Source of the DNA: Streptomyces sp. NBC_00510
GTDB lineage: Bacteria > Actinomycetota > Actinomycetes > Streptomycetales > Streptomycetaceae
Direction: 5' to 3'
Assembly (NCBI GenBank): GCA_036013505.1
Contig: CP107851.1
Span: 7,152,501 to 7,216,500 of the forward strand
DNA: 64,000 nt
Below are positions 53,164-62,420 of this stretch, one piece after another (within the stretch, counting starts at the first letter, position 1; each line of letters opens with the position of its first letter). The translations under genes and the position numbers were made by a program. Under the pieces are notes generated by a model that saw nothing but the letters and a program-made list of their open reading frames with translations, searched no databases and was not told the DNA's origin.

Positions 53164-53445
53164 ATGAACTGGTTCTGGGCGATCATCGTCGGCATCGTGC
53201 TCGGCTTCCTGGCGAAGCTGCTCCTGCCGGGGAGACAGGACATCCCCTGGTGGCTCACCATCATCTGCGGCATCCTCGGCGCCTTCCTCGGCAACGCGGT
53301 CGCCGGATGGATCGGCGTCCGGCACACCGGTGGCATCGACTGGATCCGTCACGTGCTCCAGATCCTCGGCGCGATCCTCGTCGTCGCCGTGATCACCCCG
53401 CTGTGGGCCTCGATCCGCGGCAGGCGGCGGCGGACGGCCACCTGA
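53164..53445 (+). CDS. GlsB/YeaQ/YmgE family stress-response membrane protein
   Basis: 93 residues from ATG 53164. The transglycosylase-associated domain is clear: FWAIIVGIVLGFLAKLLLPGRQDIPWWLTIICGILGAFLGNAVAGWIG, then a third hydrophobic helix HVLQILGAILVVAVITPLW and a basic tail RGRRRRTAT. Proteins of this family respond to general stress. Its 3' end faces kptA with 21 nt between the stops. Confidence 0.9.
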   Translation: MNWFWAIIVGIVLGFLAKLLLPGRQDIPWWLTIICGILGAFLGNAVAGWIGVRHTGGIDWIRHVLQILGAILVVAVITPLWASIRGRRRRTAT

Positions 53446-53466
53446 CAGGGGCGCCCCGCTCAAGGC

Positions 53467-54018
53467 TCAGAGCACGTGCTGGCGCAGATGCGTCGGGGGC
53501 ACCAGGTCGGTGAGCCACACGCCGTTGGCGCTCACCCGGAACTCGTGGCCCGCGGCGGCCAGTCCGGCCGCGTCCACCGCCAGCACAACCGGACGGCCGT
53601 GCCGCGCACCGACGCGCACGGCCGTCTCCACGTCCGCGGACAGGTGGACGTCCTGCCGGGACATCGGCTTGAGCCCCTCGCGCAGCACGGTCGGCAGGGT
53701 GGTGCTCGCCGTGCCGTGGAAGAGGACGGCCGGCGGCTCCGCCGGCGACAGCCCGAGGTCGACCTCCACCGAGTGCCCCTGACTGGCCCGGATCCGCCGC
53801 CCGTCCTCCGAGAACGCGTACCGCTTCTTGTTGTTGGTGGCCACGACGTGGTCGAGGTCGGTGCGCGAGAAACGCCGGCCCGCCCGGCGGGACGCGGCGA
53901 TCAGCGCGTCCACGTCCACCCAGCCGGCCTCGTCCAGGGTGATCCCGATCGAGGCCGGGTCGTGCCGCAGCACCCGCGCCAGGAACTTCGAGACCTTGAC
54001 CGTCTGCTTCTCGTCCAT
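53467..54018 (-). CDS. kptA: RNA 2'-phosphotransferase (KptA/TPT1)
   Basis: 183 residues from ATG 54018 (GGTGGGG upstream); an ATG 12 nt earlier is possible. The family pattern is intact: KVSKFLARVLRHDPASIGI, VVATNNKKRYAF, IRASQGHSV, LFHGTA, and HLSADVETAVRVG. KptA transfers a 2'-phosphate from RNA to NAD+, giving ADP-ribose cyclic phosphate. The bacterial substrate is unclear. It is the third gene in a row after tldD and tldE, 20 nt after tldE. Confidence 0.93.
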   Translation of the reverse strand: MDEKQTVKVSKFLARVLRHDPASIGITLDEAGWVDVDALIAASRRAGRRFSRTDLDHVVATNNKKRYAFSEDGRRIRASQGHSVEVDLGLSPAEPPAVLFHGTASTTLPTVLREGLKPMSRQDVHLSADVETAVRVGARHGRPVVLAVDAAGLAAAGHEFRVSANGVWLTDLVPPTHLRQHVL

Positions 54019-54038
54019 CGCCCCACCCATCGTCCTGG

Positions 54039-55426
54039 TCAGACCCCCTGGCTGACCGAGCTCATGTTGAAGTCCGGGACCCGCATCGCCGGGAACGCGG
54101 CCCGGGTGAACCAGTCGCTCCACTCGCGCGGCAGCGTCCGCTCGGTGCGGCCCACCTCGGTGGCCCGGCCCAGCAGGTCCACCGGCGACTCGTTGAACCG
54201 GAAGTTGTTGACCACACCGGTCACCTCGCCGCCCTCCACCAGGTAGACCCCGTCCCGGGTCAGCCCGGTCAGCAGCAAGGTGGCCGGATCCACCTCGCGG
54301 ATGTACCACAGGCAGGTCAGCAGCAGGCCGCGCTCGGTGTCCGCCACCATCTCCTCCAGCGACCGCTTGCCGCCGCCGTCCAGGACCAGGTTGCCCCCGG
54401 ACGGCGCGAACGGCAGCCCGGTCAGACCGGCGCTGTGCCGCGTGGTGGACAGGCGGTTGAGCACGCCCTCGCGCACCCAGTCGGTCGCCTCGACGGGCAG
54501 CCCGTTGTCGAAGACCGACGCGGTGTCACCCGAGGCGTGCGCGATGACGAACGGCGCCGACTCCAGCCCCGGTTCGGCCGGGTCGCTGCGCAGCGTCAAC
54601 GGCAGTTCCGAGAGCTTCTCGCCGACCCGGGTGCCCCCGCCCGGCCGGCTGAAGACCGTACGGCCCTCCGCGGCGTCCCGGGCCGCCGCGCTCCACTGCT
54701 GGTAGATCACCAGGTCCGCCACGGCGGAGGGCGGCAGCAGCGTCTCGTACCGCCCGGCGGGCAGGTCGATCCGGCGCTCGGCCCAGGCCAGGCGCTGCGC
54801 CAGGTCGGCGTCGAGGGCCGCCGGGTCGACGTCGGTGAAGTCGCGGGTGCCGGCCCCGGCCCACGCCGAGCGCGACATGTCCTGCGACTTGGCGTTGAGT
54901 TCCAGGGTCCCGCTGGGCTGGTCGTGCCGGAGCCGCAGCCCCGAGGACGTGCCCAGGTAGGTGGAGGTGACGCAGTGGTAGGCGAACCCGTACAGCCGCC
55001 GGCCGCCGGCCCGGGCCGCGGCGAAGGACTCGCCGAGGGCGGGCGCGAAGGCGGCGAACACCTCGGAGGAGGTCTCGGCCGGCGGCTCGGTGAAGGAGGC
55101 GCTCGCCGGCACCCCCTCGACCAGGGGCTGGGCGTCCTCGGCGGGACCGGCGGCGCGCGCGGCCGTCTCGGCCGCCCGCACCAGCGGCTCCAGTTCGTCC
55201 GCGGTGACCGCGGCGCGGGACACCACGCCCGAGGCGGTGCCCTGGGAGCCGTTCACCGTGGCGATCACCGTGAGGGTGCGGCCCCGCGTCACGCCGTTGG
55301 TGGTCAGCGCGTTGCCCGCCCAGCGCAGGTTGGCCGAGGACTCCTCGTCGGCGATGACGACGCAGCCGTCCGCCCGGGACAGCTCCAGGGCGCGCTCGAC
55401 GATCTCGTGGGGCTTCGAAACGGAGC

Positions 55427-55430
<4 letters not shown>
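54039..55430 (-). CDS. tldE: TldE/PmbA-type metallopeptidase subunit
   Basis: 463 residues. The fold shows [38 protein letters not shown] at the start and the late [51 protein letters not shown]. It lacks the HExxxH zinc motif of TldD, as expected of the TldE partner. TldD and TldE form a hetero-oligomeric peptidase that trims peptides, including some modified antibiotics. The start overlaps the tldD stop (ATGA). Confidence 0.92.
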
Positions 55431-56950
<1,520 letters not shown>

Positions 56951-57144
56951 GACGGCCTCCCGTTCTGTCCAATCGTCAAGGTCTCCGCAGTGAATCATGC
57001 CGCTCCGACAATCCGCCCGCCTGCGGTTTTCTGTAGAGACTCGACAGCGACTCGCACACGCCCCTGTCGGGGGTCGATTCCCCGTACCGCGAGGTAGGCA
57101 GATAGTTTTCTGGAGTACCAGACCTCTATGGAAAGGGTGATCCG

Positions 57145-57849
57145 TTGAGCCGCTCGGTTCTCGTCACCGGAGGAAACCGGGGCATCGGCCTCGCCATCGC
57201 CAGGGCGTTCGCCGACGCGGGCGACAAGGTCGCCGTCACCTACCGCTCGGGCGAGCCCCCGGAGGGGCTCTTCGCCGTCAAGTGCGACATCACCGACGGT
57301 GAGCAGGTCGAGCAGGCGTTCAAGGAGATCGAGGCCCAGCAGGGTGCGGTGGAGGTGCTGGTGGCTAACGCCGGCGTCACCCGCGACCAGCTGCTGCTGC
57401 GGATGTCCGACGACGACTTCACGTCCGTCGTGGACACCAACCTCACCGGCACCTTCCGCGTGGTCAAGGCCGCGTCGAGGAAGATGCTGCGCGCCCGCAA
57501 GGGCCGCATCGTGCTGATCTCCTCCGTGGTGGGGTTGCTCGGCTCGGCGGGCCAGGCGAACTACGCCGCGTCCAAGGCCGGCCTGGTCGGCTTCGCGCGC
57601 TCCCTCGCCCGTGAGCTCGGCTCGCGCAACATCACCGTCAACGTCGTCGCCCCCGGCTTCGTCGACACCGACATGACCCGTGTGCTCACCGACGAGCAGC
57701 GGAAGAACATCGTCAGCCAGGTCCCGCTGGCCCGCTACGCGCAGCCCGAGGAGATCGCCTCCTCGGTCCGCTTCCTCGCCTCCGACGAGGCGGCATACAT
57801 CACCGGAGCCGTCATTCCCGTCGACGGCGGATTGGGTATGGGTCACTGA
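57145..57849 (+). CDS. fabG: 3-oxoacyl-[acyl-carrier-protein] reductase FabG
   Basis: A 234-residue classical SDR that reduces 3-oxoacyl-ACP with NADPH. The start is TTG 57145 after GGAAAGGG. Visible are TGGNRGIGLAIARAF (cofactor), NAG in VANAGVTRDQ, and the catalytic Ser and YAASK of ISSVVGLLGSAGQANYAASKAGLV. It is followed after 5 nt by fabI, as in other actinobacteria (mabA-inhA arrangement), so both reductive steps of type II fatty acid elongation are co-expressed. Confidence 0.96.
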   Translation: MSRSVLVTGGNRGIGLAIARAFADAGDKVAVTYRSGEPPEGLFAVKCDITDGEQVEQAFKEIEAQQGAVEVLVANAGVTRDQLLLRMSDDDFTSVVDTNLTGTFRVVKAASRKMLRARKGRIVLISSVVGLLGSAGQANYAASKAGLVGFARSLARELGSRNITVNVVAPGFVDTDMTRVLTDEQRKNIVSQVPLARYAQPEEIASSVRFLASDEAAYITGAVIPVDGGLGMGH

Positions 57850-57854
57850 GCACC

Positions 57855-58622
57855 ATGAGCGGAATCCTCGCTGGAAAGCGCATCCTCATCACCGGCGTGC
57901 TGATGGAGTCCTCCATCGCGTTCCACACCGCGAAGCTCGCCCAGGAGCAGGGTGCCGAGATCATCCTCACGGCGTTCCCGCGGCCCACGCTGACCGAGCG
58001 CATCGCCAAGAAGCTGCCCAAGCCGGTCAAGGTCATCGAGCTCGACGTCACCAACGACGAGCAGCTGGCCTCCCTCGCCGACGTGGTCGGCGCGGAGCTG
58101 GGCGGCCTCGACGGCGTCGTGCACTCCATCGGCTTCGCGCCGCAGGACGCCCTCGGCGGCAACTTCCTCAACACGCCGTTCGAGTCCGTCGCCACCGCGA
58201 TGCACGTCTCCGCGTACTCGCTGAAGTCGCTCACCATGGCCTGCCTGCCGCTGATGCAGGAGGGCGGTTCGGTCGTCGGCCTCACCTTCGACGCGCAGTT
58301 CGCCTGGCCCCAGTACGACTGGATGGGCCCGGCCAAGGCGGCGCTGGAGGCCACCTCCCGCTACATCGCCCGGGACCTGGGCAAGCAGAACATCCGCTGC
58401 AACCTGATCTCGGCCGGTCCGATCGGCTCCATGGCCGCCAAGTCCATCCCGGGCTTCGGTGAGCTGGCCGACGTCTGGAACCACCGGGCCCCGCTCGAGT
58501 GGGACCTCGCCGACCCCGAGCCCGCCGGCCGCGGTGTCGTCGCGCTGCTGAGCGACTGGTTCCCCAAGACCACGGGGGAGATCATCCACGTCGACGGCGG
58601 TCTGCACGCGGTCGGAGCCTGA
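57855..58622 (+). CDS. fabI: Enoyl-[acyl-carrier-protein] reductase FabI/InhA
   Basis: A 255-residue divergent SDR that reduces enoyl-ACP with NADH. The Y-x6-K active site is YDWMGPAKAALE (in AWPQYDWMGPAKAAL), as in InhA. The cofactor loop is ITGVLMESSIAFHTAKLA, and the C-terminus has TTGEIIHVDGGLHAVGA. It follows fabG by 5 nt. A strong terminator (58649-58692) closes the operon. Confidence 0.96.
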   Translation: MSGILAGKRILITGVLMESSIAFHTAKLAQEQGAEIILTAFPRPTLTERIAKKLPKPVKVIELDVTNDEQLASLADVVGAELGGLDGVVHSIGFAPQDALGGNFLNTPFESVATAMHVSAYSLKSLTMACLPLMQEGGSVVGLTFDAQFAWPQYDWMGPAKAALEATSRYIARDLGKQNIRCNLISAGPIGSMAAKSIPGFGELADVWNHRAPLEWDLADPEPAGRGVVALLSDWFPKTTGEIIHVDGGLHAVGA

Positions 58623-58648
58623 TCGTACGGGCCGTTCCGGCCCCTTCG

Positions 58649-58692
58649 CGTACGGCCCTGGTGCCGCCCTCGGGCGTCACCAGGGCCGTACG
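58649..58692 (+). terminator. Terminator of the fabG-fabI operon
   Basis: CGTACGGCCCTGGTG (58649-58663) is perfectly complementary to CACCAGGGCCGTACG (58678-58692), a 15-bp stem. The 14-nt loop itself has a small GCCC/GGGC helix. It begins 27 nt past the fabI stop. Confidence 0.9.
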
Positions 58693-58804
58693 CACGTTCG
58701 GGGCGCTGTCCCCCGTTCGGCCCAGCAGACCGGGTGGCCGGACCCCCCGGGCCGGGAGGATGGCTGTGCGGGGGCCGGGGGCGAGCGGAGGGAGGGCGTC
58801 GATC

Positions 58805-59128
58805 GTGCGTCCCTACGTATGCGCCGCGGCGGTGCTCGCGGCGCTCGCCGCGGGCGTGGGCCCGGCGGCCGCGGCGGCGGAGGCCGCGGCACGGCTGCCG
58901 GACGTCGCGCAGTGCCGGACCTCGGTGCAGGGCAGCGAGGGCGTCGCCGTGTGCTTCAACCCCGACCCCGACCTGGACCGCGTGCAGCTGCACATCGAAT
59001 GCCTCCAGTGGTGGGACCCGGACGTCGACGGAGCCCCCGTCCCGGTCGGACCCGCGCAGACCGTCACGCTCAGCGACCGCTGCTGGGAGGAGATCCAGGA
59101 GGTCTGGGTCACCGGGACGCTGGACTGA
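58805..59128 (+). CDS. Small secreted cysteine-containing protein of unknown function
   Basis: 107 residues from GTG 58805 (GGAGGG 8 nt upstream); ATG 58760 would also be in frame. A signal peptide (YVCAAAVLAALAAGVGPAAAAAEA) precedes a mature part of about 80 residues with four cysteines (DVAQCRTS, VAVCFN, HIECLQWW, DRCWEEI), suggesting two disulfides. It is rich in Asp, Val and Trp. I recognise no family. Its end overlaps the convergent GntR gene by 20 bp. Confidence 0.72.
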   Translation: MRPYVCAAAVLAALAAGVGPAAAAAEAAARLPDVAQCRTSVQGSEGVAVCFNPDPDLDRVQLHIECLQWWDPDVDGAPVPVGPAQTVTLSDRCWEEIQEVWVTGTLD

Positions 59129-59789
59129 AGCGGCAGCTGAAGGCGTGCGCCGAGGCCTCGGCGGAGGCCGCCTCCTGATCGCCGGCCCGGATCGCCTCGA
59201 CCAGGCGGGCGTGGTCCACGTACTGCTCGGCGCGCAGCTCCTCGCCGACGTCCGCGCGCAGGAAGGCGCGCAGCACCTCGCCGAGGTCGGCGTAGAGCTC
59301 GGCGACGACGTCGTTGTGCGAGGCCGCCACGACGGACAGGTGCAGCGCCGCGTCGGCGTCGACGAAGGCCTCGGTACGGCCCGACTCCCAGGCCCGTTCG
59401 CGCCGGGCCAGGGCCGCGTCCAGCTGCTTCAGGTCGCGGTCCGTCCGCCGTTGCGCGGCGAGCGCGGCCGCGGACGCCTCCAGGGCGCTGCGCAGCTCGG
59501 CCACGTGCCGCGGGTCGGCGTCGGCGAAGCGGCGGTGCATCACCCCGGCGAGCTCGCTGGTGGCCAGCACATAGGTGCCGGAGCCCTGCCGGATGTCGAG
59601 CAGTCCGTTGTGCGCGAGCGCCCGCACCGCCTCGCGGACGGTGTTGCGGGCCACCCCGAGCTGCTCGACCAGCTGGGTCTCGGTGGGGATCCGCGACCCC
59701 ACCGGCCACTCACCGGAGGTGATCTGGGCGCGCAGCTGCGCGATCACCTGGTCGGCCAGGGCGGAGCGCCGGGGTGAGGTCAGGGGCAT
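59109..59789 (-). CDS. FadR/GntR family transcriptional regulator (FCD domain)
   Basis: 226 residues. The N-terminal winged helix is GntR type (ALADQVIAQLRAQITSGEWPVGSRIPTETQLVEQLGVARNTVREAVRALAHNGLLDIRQGSGTYV). The C-terminal FCD all-helical domain (about 90-215) has the metal/ligand positions in AELRSALEASAAALAA, FVDADAALHLSVVAASHN and DHARLVEAIRAGD. It is divergent from the CynX/NimT transporter, with a palindrome between, so it probably controls that gene. The effector is unknown. Confidence 0.93.
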   Translation of the reverse strand: MPLTSPRRSALADQVIAQLRAQITSGEWPVGSRIPTETQLVEQLGVARNTVREAVRALAHNGLLDIRQGSGTYVLATSELAGVMHRRFADADPRHVAELRSALEASAAALAAQRRTDRDLKQLDAALARRERAWESGRTEAFVDADAALHLSVVAASHNDVVAELYADLGEVLRAFLRADVGEELRAEQYVDHARLVEAIRAGDQEAASAEASAHAFSCRFSPASR

Positions 59790-59810
59790 GGGGTCTCCTC
59801 AACATTCATC

Positions 59811-59827
59811 CCATCATTCTATGATGG
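59811..59827. promoter_or_regulatory. GntR/FadR-type operator overlapping the -10 of the transporter promoter
   Basis: CCATCAT (59811-59817) and ATGATGG (59821-59827) form a perfect 7-bp palindrome with a TCT spacer. TATGAT, a near-consensus -10, lies at 59820-59825, inside the right arm, and the transporter ATG 59833 is 7 nt further on. A repressor bound here would block RNA polymerase directly. Confidence 0.6.
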
Positions 59828-59832
59828 TCGGC

Positions 59833-61113
59833 ATGCGTGACGACGAAGCGACGCTCGACCCTGCCACGGAACGGGCCACCATGCCCGCACACCTTCCCCC
59901 CGCCGCGCAAGGCGTACGGCGCACCCGGATCCTGGTGGCGGTCGCGCTGGTGCTCGCCGCCCTCAATCTGCGGCCCGCCATCACCAGCCTCGGCGCCCTC
60001 CTGGAGGAGGTCCGCGACGGCCTCGGCATGAGCGGCACCGTCGCGGGGCTGCTCACCTCCGTCCCCGCGCTGTGCTTCGCCGTGTTCGGGGTGACCGCGC
60101 CCCGGCTGGCCCGCCGCCGCGGCCCCGGCGCCGTGGTCTGCGCGGGGCTGGTCGCGATCACCCTCGGGCTCTTCCTGCGTCCGTTCGCCGGCGGTACGGC
60201 GCTCTTCCTCGCCGCCAGCGCCCTCGCACTCGGCGGCATAGCCGTCGGCAACGTCCTGATGCCCGTCGTCGTCAAGCGCTGGTTCCCGGACCGGGTGGGC
60301 ACCATGACGGGGCTCTACTCGATGGCCCTGTCCCTGGGCACCGCCCTCGCCGCCGCGGCGACCGTCCCGGCGACCCGCGCCTTCGGCGGCGACTGGCGGC
60401 TCGGTCTCGCCGCCTGGGGCGTGATCGCCGCCGTCGCCGTACTGCCCTGGCTCGCCCTCGTCCGGGACCGGGACCACGCTCCCGCGGCCCCCGCCGCCAC
60501 CCCCGCGGCGCCGGCCGCGGAGCGGGCGCCGGCCGGCAGCATCGCCCGCAGCCGTACCGCCTGGGCACTCGCCGTCTACTTCGGGCTCCAGGCCACGGGC
60601 GCGTACATCACCATGGGGTGGCTGCCGCAGATCTTCCGTGACGCCGGAGTCTCCGCCTCCACCGCGGGCGTGCTGCTCGCCGTCACCATGGTGATGGGCG
60701 TACCGCTCTCCTTCGTGCTGCCCGCGCTCGCCGGCCGGATGCGGCACCAGGGCGGACTCGCCGTCGGCCTCGGCCTGTTCGGAATCGTCGGCTACGGCGG
60801 CCTGTGGGCGGCCCCGGCCGCCGCGCCCTGGGTGTGGGCCCTGCTGCTGGGCATCTCCAACTGCTCGTTCCCGCTCGCCCTCACCATGATCGGGATGCGC
60901 TCGCGCACCGGCGGCGGGGTGGTGCGGCTGTCGGCCTTCGCGCAGTGCACGGGCTACCTGCTCTCCATCCCCGGTCCGATCCTCGTCGGGGCCCTCTACC
61001 AGCACACCGGCGGCTGGGACCTGCCGGTGGCCTTCATGCTGGCCCTGCTGGTGCCGCAGATCGCCGCGGGCGTGGTCGCCGGCCGCGACCGCGCCGTGGA
61101 GGACGAGCTCTGA
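59833..61113 (+). CDS. MFS transporter of the CynX/NimT family
   Basis: 426 residues with about 12 membrane helices. The first helix (ILVAVALVLAALNLRPAITSLGALLEEVRDGLGMSGTVAGLLTSVPALCFAVFG) is typical of CynX/NimT-type transporters (cyanate/nitroimidazole family), and VKRWFPDRVGTMTGLYSMALSLGTALAAA is the MFS loop. ATG 59833 is preferred because the upstream ATG 59821 lies inside the operator. Substrate not known. Regulation by the divergent GntR protein is likely. Confidence 0.9.
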   Translation: MRDDEATLDPATERATMPAHLPPAAQGVRRTRILVAVALVLAALNLRPAITSLGALLEEVRDGLGMSGTVAGLLTSVPALCFAVFGVTAPRLARRRGPGAVVCAGLVAITLGLFLRPFAGGTALFLAASALALGGIAVGNVLMPVVVKRWFPDRVGTMTGLYSMALSLGTALAAAATVPATRAFGGDWRLGLAAWGVIAAVAVLPWLALVRDRDHAPAAPAATPAAPAAERAPAGSIARSRTAWALAVYFGLQATGAYITMGWLPQIFRDAGVSASTAGVLLAVTMVMGVPLSFVLPALAGRMRHQGGLAVGLGLFGIVGYGGLWAAPAAAPWVWALLLGISNCSFPLALTMIGMRSRTGGGVVRLSAFAQCTGYLLSIPGPILVGALYQHTGGWDLPVAFMLALLVPQIAAGVVAGRDRAVEDEL

Positions 61114-61159
61114 CCACCCGCGTGCGCGGCTGCCGCGACCGGGTGCGAGACTGGGCCGC

Positions 61160-61282
61160 ATGCCCGTGCTCGAGCCCGACCCCCCGCAGCCGCAGAAGAA
61201 GCTCCTGATCATCTTCGGCCTCATGATGGCCGTGCCCGCCCTCGTCGCGGTGATCGCGATCATCGGCGCCAAGTTCGGCTGA
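61160..61282 (+). CDS. SGM_5486 family small membrane peptide (transporter-associated)
   Basis: 40 residues from ATG 61160: a Pro-rich head (PVLEPDPPQPQKK) and one hydrophobic helix (LLIIFGLMMAVPALVAVIAII). I recognise it as the conserved 35-40 residue SGM_5486 type found directly after CynX/NimT transporters in Streptomyces, 46 nt after the transporter stop here. It is too short for length-filtered gene finding. A role as accessory to the transporter is inferred from this position. Confidence 0.82.
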   Translation: MPVLEPDPPQPQKKLLIIFGLMMAVPALVAVIAIIGAKFG

Positions 61283-61450
61283 CCTGCGACCCCGAGACCC
61301 GGGGTAGGGACAACCCCACCTCCCCTAGGGGGCCAGGGTCAGGGTCGAGTGGGTGGGCCACCCGATGGGCCCGGCGGCCGCCCTTCCGTAGCGTCGTGGT
61401 GCAAGGTCGGACACCGCTCCGGCACCCCGGCTGACCCACGGAGGCGTCCC

Positions 61451-61693
61451 GTGTCCCTGCAGGCTGTTCCCTCGCGTACCCCGCGAACCCGCGCCGCCCG
61501 CCCGGCGGTCGGGGGCGGCACGCAGACGCGCCTGCCGTGGTGGGCGCTCGCCCTGCCCGCACTCGCCTTCGTGGCGCTGCTCGCCCTGGTCGCGGGCCCC
61601 GGCGCCGCGGACGCCTCGGCCGCGGAGCCCGTCGGACAGCTCCTGCACGCGGTCGGCGAAGGGCTCCCGGGGCTCCTGCAGCACCTGCTGTGA
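61451..61693 (+). CDS. Small membrane protein of unknown function
   Basis: 80 residues from GTG 61451 (ACGGAGG upstream). A basic head (SRTPRTRAARP) is followed by a single hydrophobic helix (LPWWALALPALAFVALLALVAG) and a mild amphipathic tail (GQLLHAVGEGLPGLLQHLL). It could be a signal-anchored peptide or an exported tail. No family recognised. Confidence 0.72.
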   Translation: MSLQAVPSRTPRTRAARPAVGGGTQTRLPWWALALPALAFVALLALVAGPGAADASAAEPVGQLLHAVGEGLPGLLQHLL

Positions 61694-61765
61694 CCCTCCC
61701 GCGGCGAACCGTGATCCGTCCCGCAGCCCGCGCCTGGCGGCCGGATTTCTGGAAAGCTGAGGGTC

Positions 61766-62287
61766 ATGAGCGCAGCTGCATCGCCACGCCGGATCGTCCT
61801 GCTCCGGCATGCCAAAGCCGACTGGCCCGACGTCCCCGACCACGAGCGACCGCTGGCCGAACGGGGACGCAAGGAGGCCCCCGTCGCCGGCCTCAGGCTC
61901 GCCGAGCTGGGGATCCCGTTCGAACTGACCCTCTGCTCCTCGGCCGCGCGCACCCGCGAGACGTGGAAGCTGGCCGCCCACGAACTCCCGCACCGCCCGC
62001 GCACCGTCTACGAGGAGCGCCTCTACGACGCGACCCTCGGTGACCTGATCGCCCTCCTCAACGAGACCCCGGAGGACGTCGACGACCTGCTGCTGGTGGG
62101 TCACAACCCGACCATCCACGCACTGGCCGACGCCCTCGCGGGGGAGAGCGACGGGGACGCCCGTGCGCGGATGAACCGCACCGGATTCCCGACGGCGGCC
62201 ATCGCGGTGATCACCTTCTCCGGTCCGTGGAAGACGGTCGAGCACGGCGTCGGCCGCCTCGTCGACTTCTGGTCGCCGCACGACTGA
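61766..62287 (+). CDS. SixA-like histidine phosphatase
   Basis: 173 residues. The phosphohistidine motif is RHAKADW (in RIVLLRHAKADWPDVPDHERPLAERG), the SixA form of RHG. The second arginine is in SSAARTRETW and the late histidine in LLLVGHNPTIHALAD. SixA phosphatases dephosphorylate phosphohistidine on signalling proteins or small phosphates; the partner is not evident. It converges with serB across a terminator. Confidence 0.92.
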   Translation: MSAAASPRRIVLLRHAKADWPDVPDHERPLAERGRKEAPVAGLRLAELGIPFELTLCSSAARTRETWKLAAHELPHRPRTVYEERLYDATLGDLIALLNETPEDVDDLLLVGHNPTIHALADALAGESDGDARARMNRTGFPTAAIAVITFSGPWKTVEHGVGRLVDFWSPHD

Positions 62288-62316
62288 GGCCGCGACCGGC
62301 CGCGACCGGCCGAGCC

Positions 62317-62356
62317 GCAGGGACGCAGGGACGCAGGGACGCAGGGACGCAGGGAC
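62317..62356. repeat. Five tandem copies of an 8-bp repeat (GCAGGGAC)
   Basis: GCAGGGAC is repeated exactly five times right after the SixA gene and before the terminator. A shorter repeat (CCGCGACCGG) precedes it at about 62290-62309. It is non-coding; likely a slippage-prone variable locus. Confidence 0.9.
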
Positions 62357-62361
62357 CGTAC

Positions 62362-62399
62362 GGAAAGGGCCCCGGAGCACCTGCTCCGGAGCCCTTTCC
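62362..62399. terminator. Bidirectional terminator between the SixA gene and serB
   Basis: GGAAAGGGC plus CCGGAGCA (62362-62379, one bulge position) pairs with TGCTCCGG plus GCCCTTTCC (62382-62399), leaving a 2-nt apex. The A-rich and T-rich ends make it a good Rho-independent terminator in both directions. It lies 21 nt from the serB stop. Confidence 0.9.
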
Positions 62400-62420
62400 C
62401 TGCCCGTGGGTCCGCGCCGG

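Noticed and set aside
57070-57110. tRNA-like arm (GGGGTCGATTCCCC) between tldD and fabG
   Set aside because: The loop is 6 nt rather than 7 and no acceptor, D or anticodon arms fit around it.
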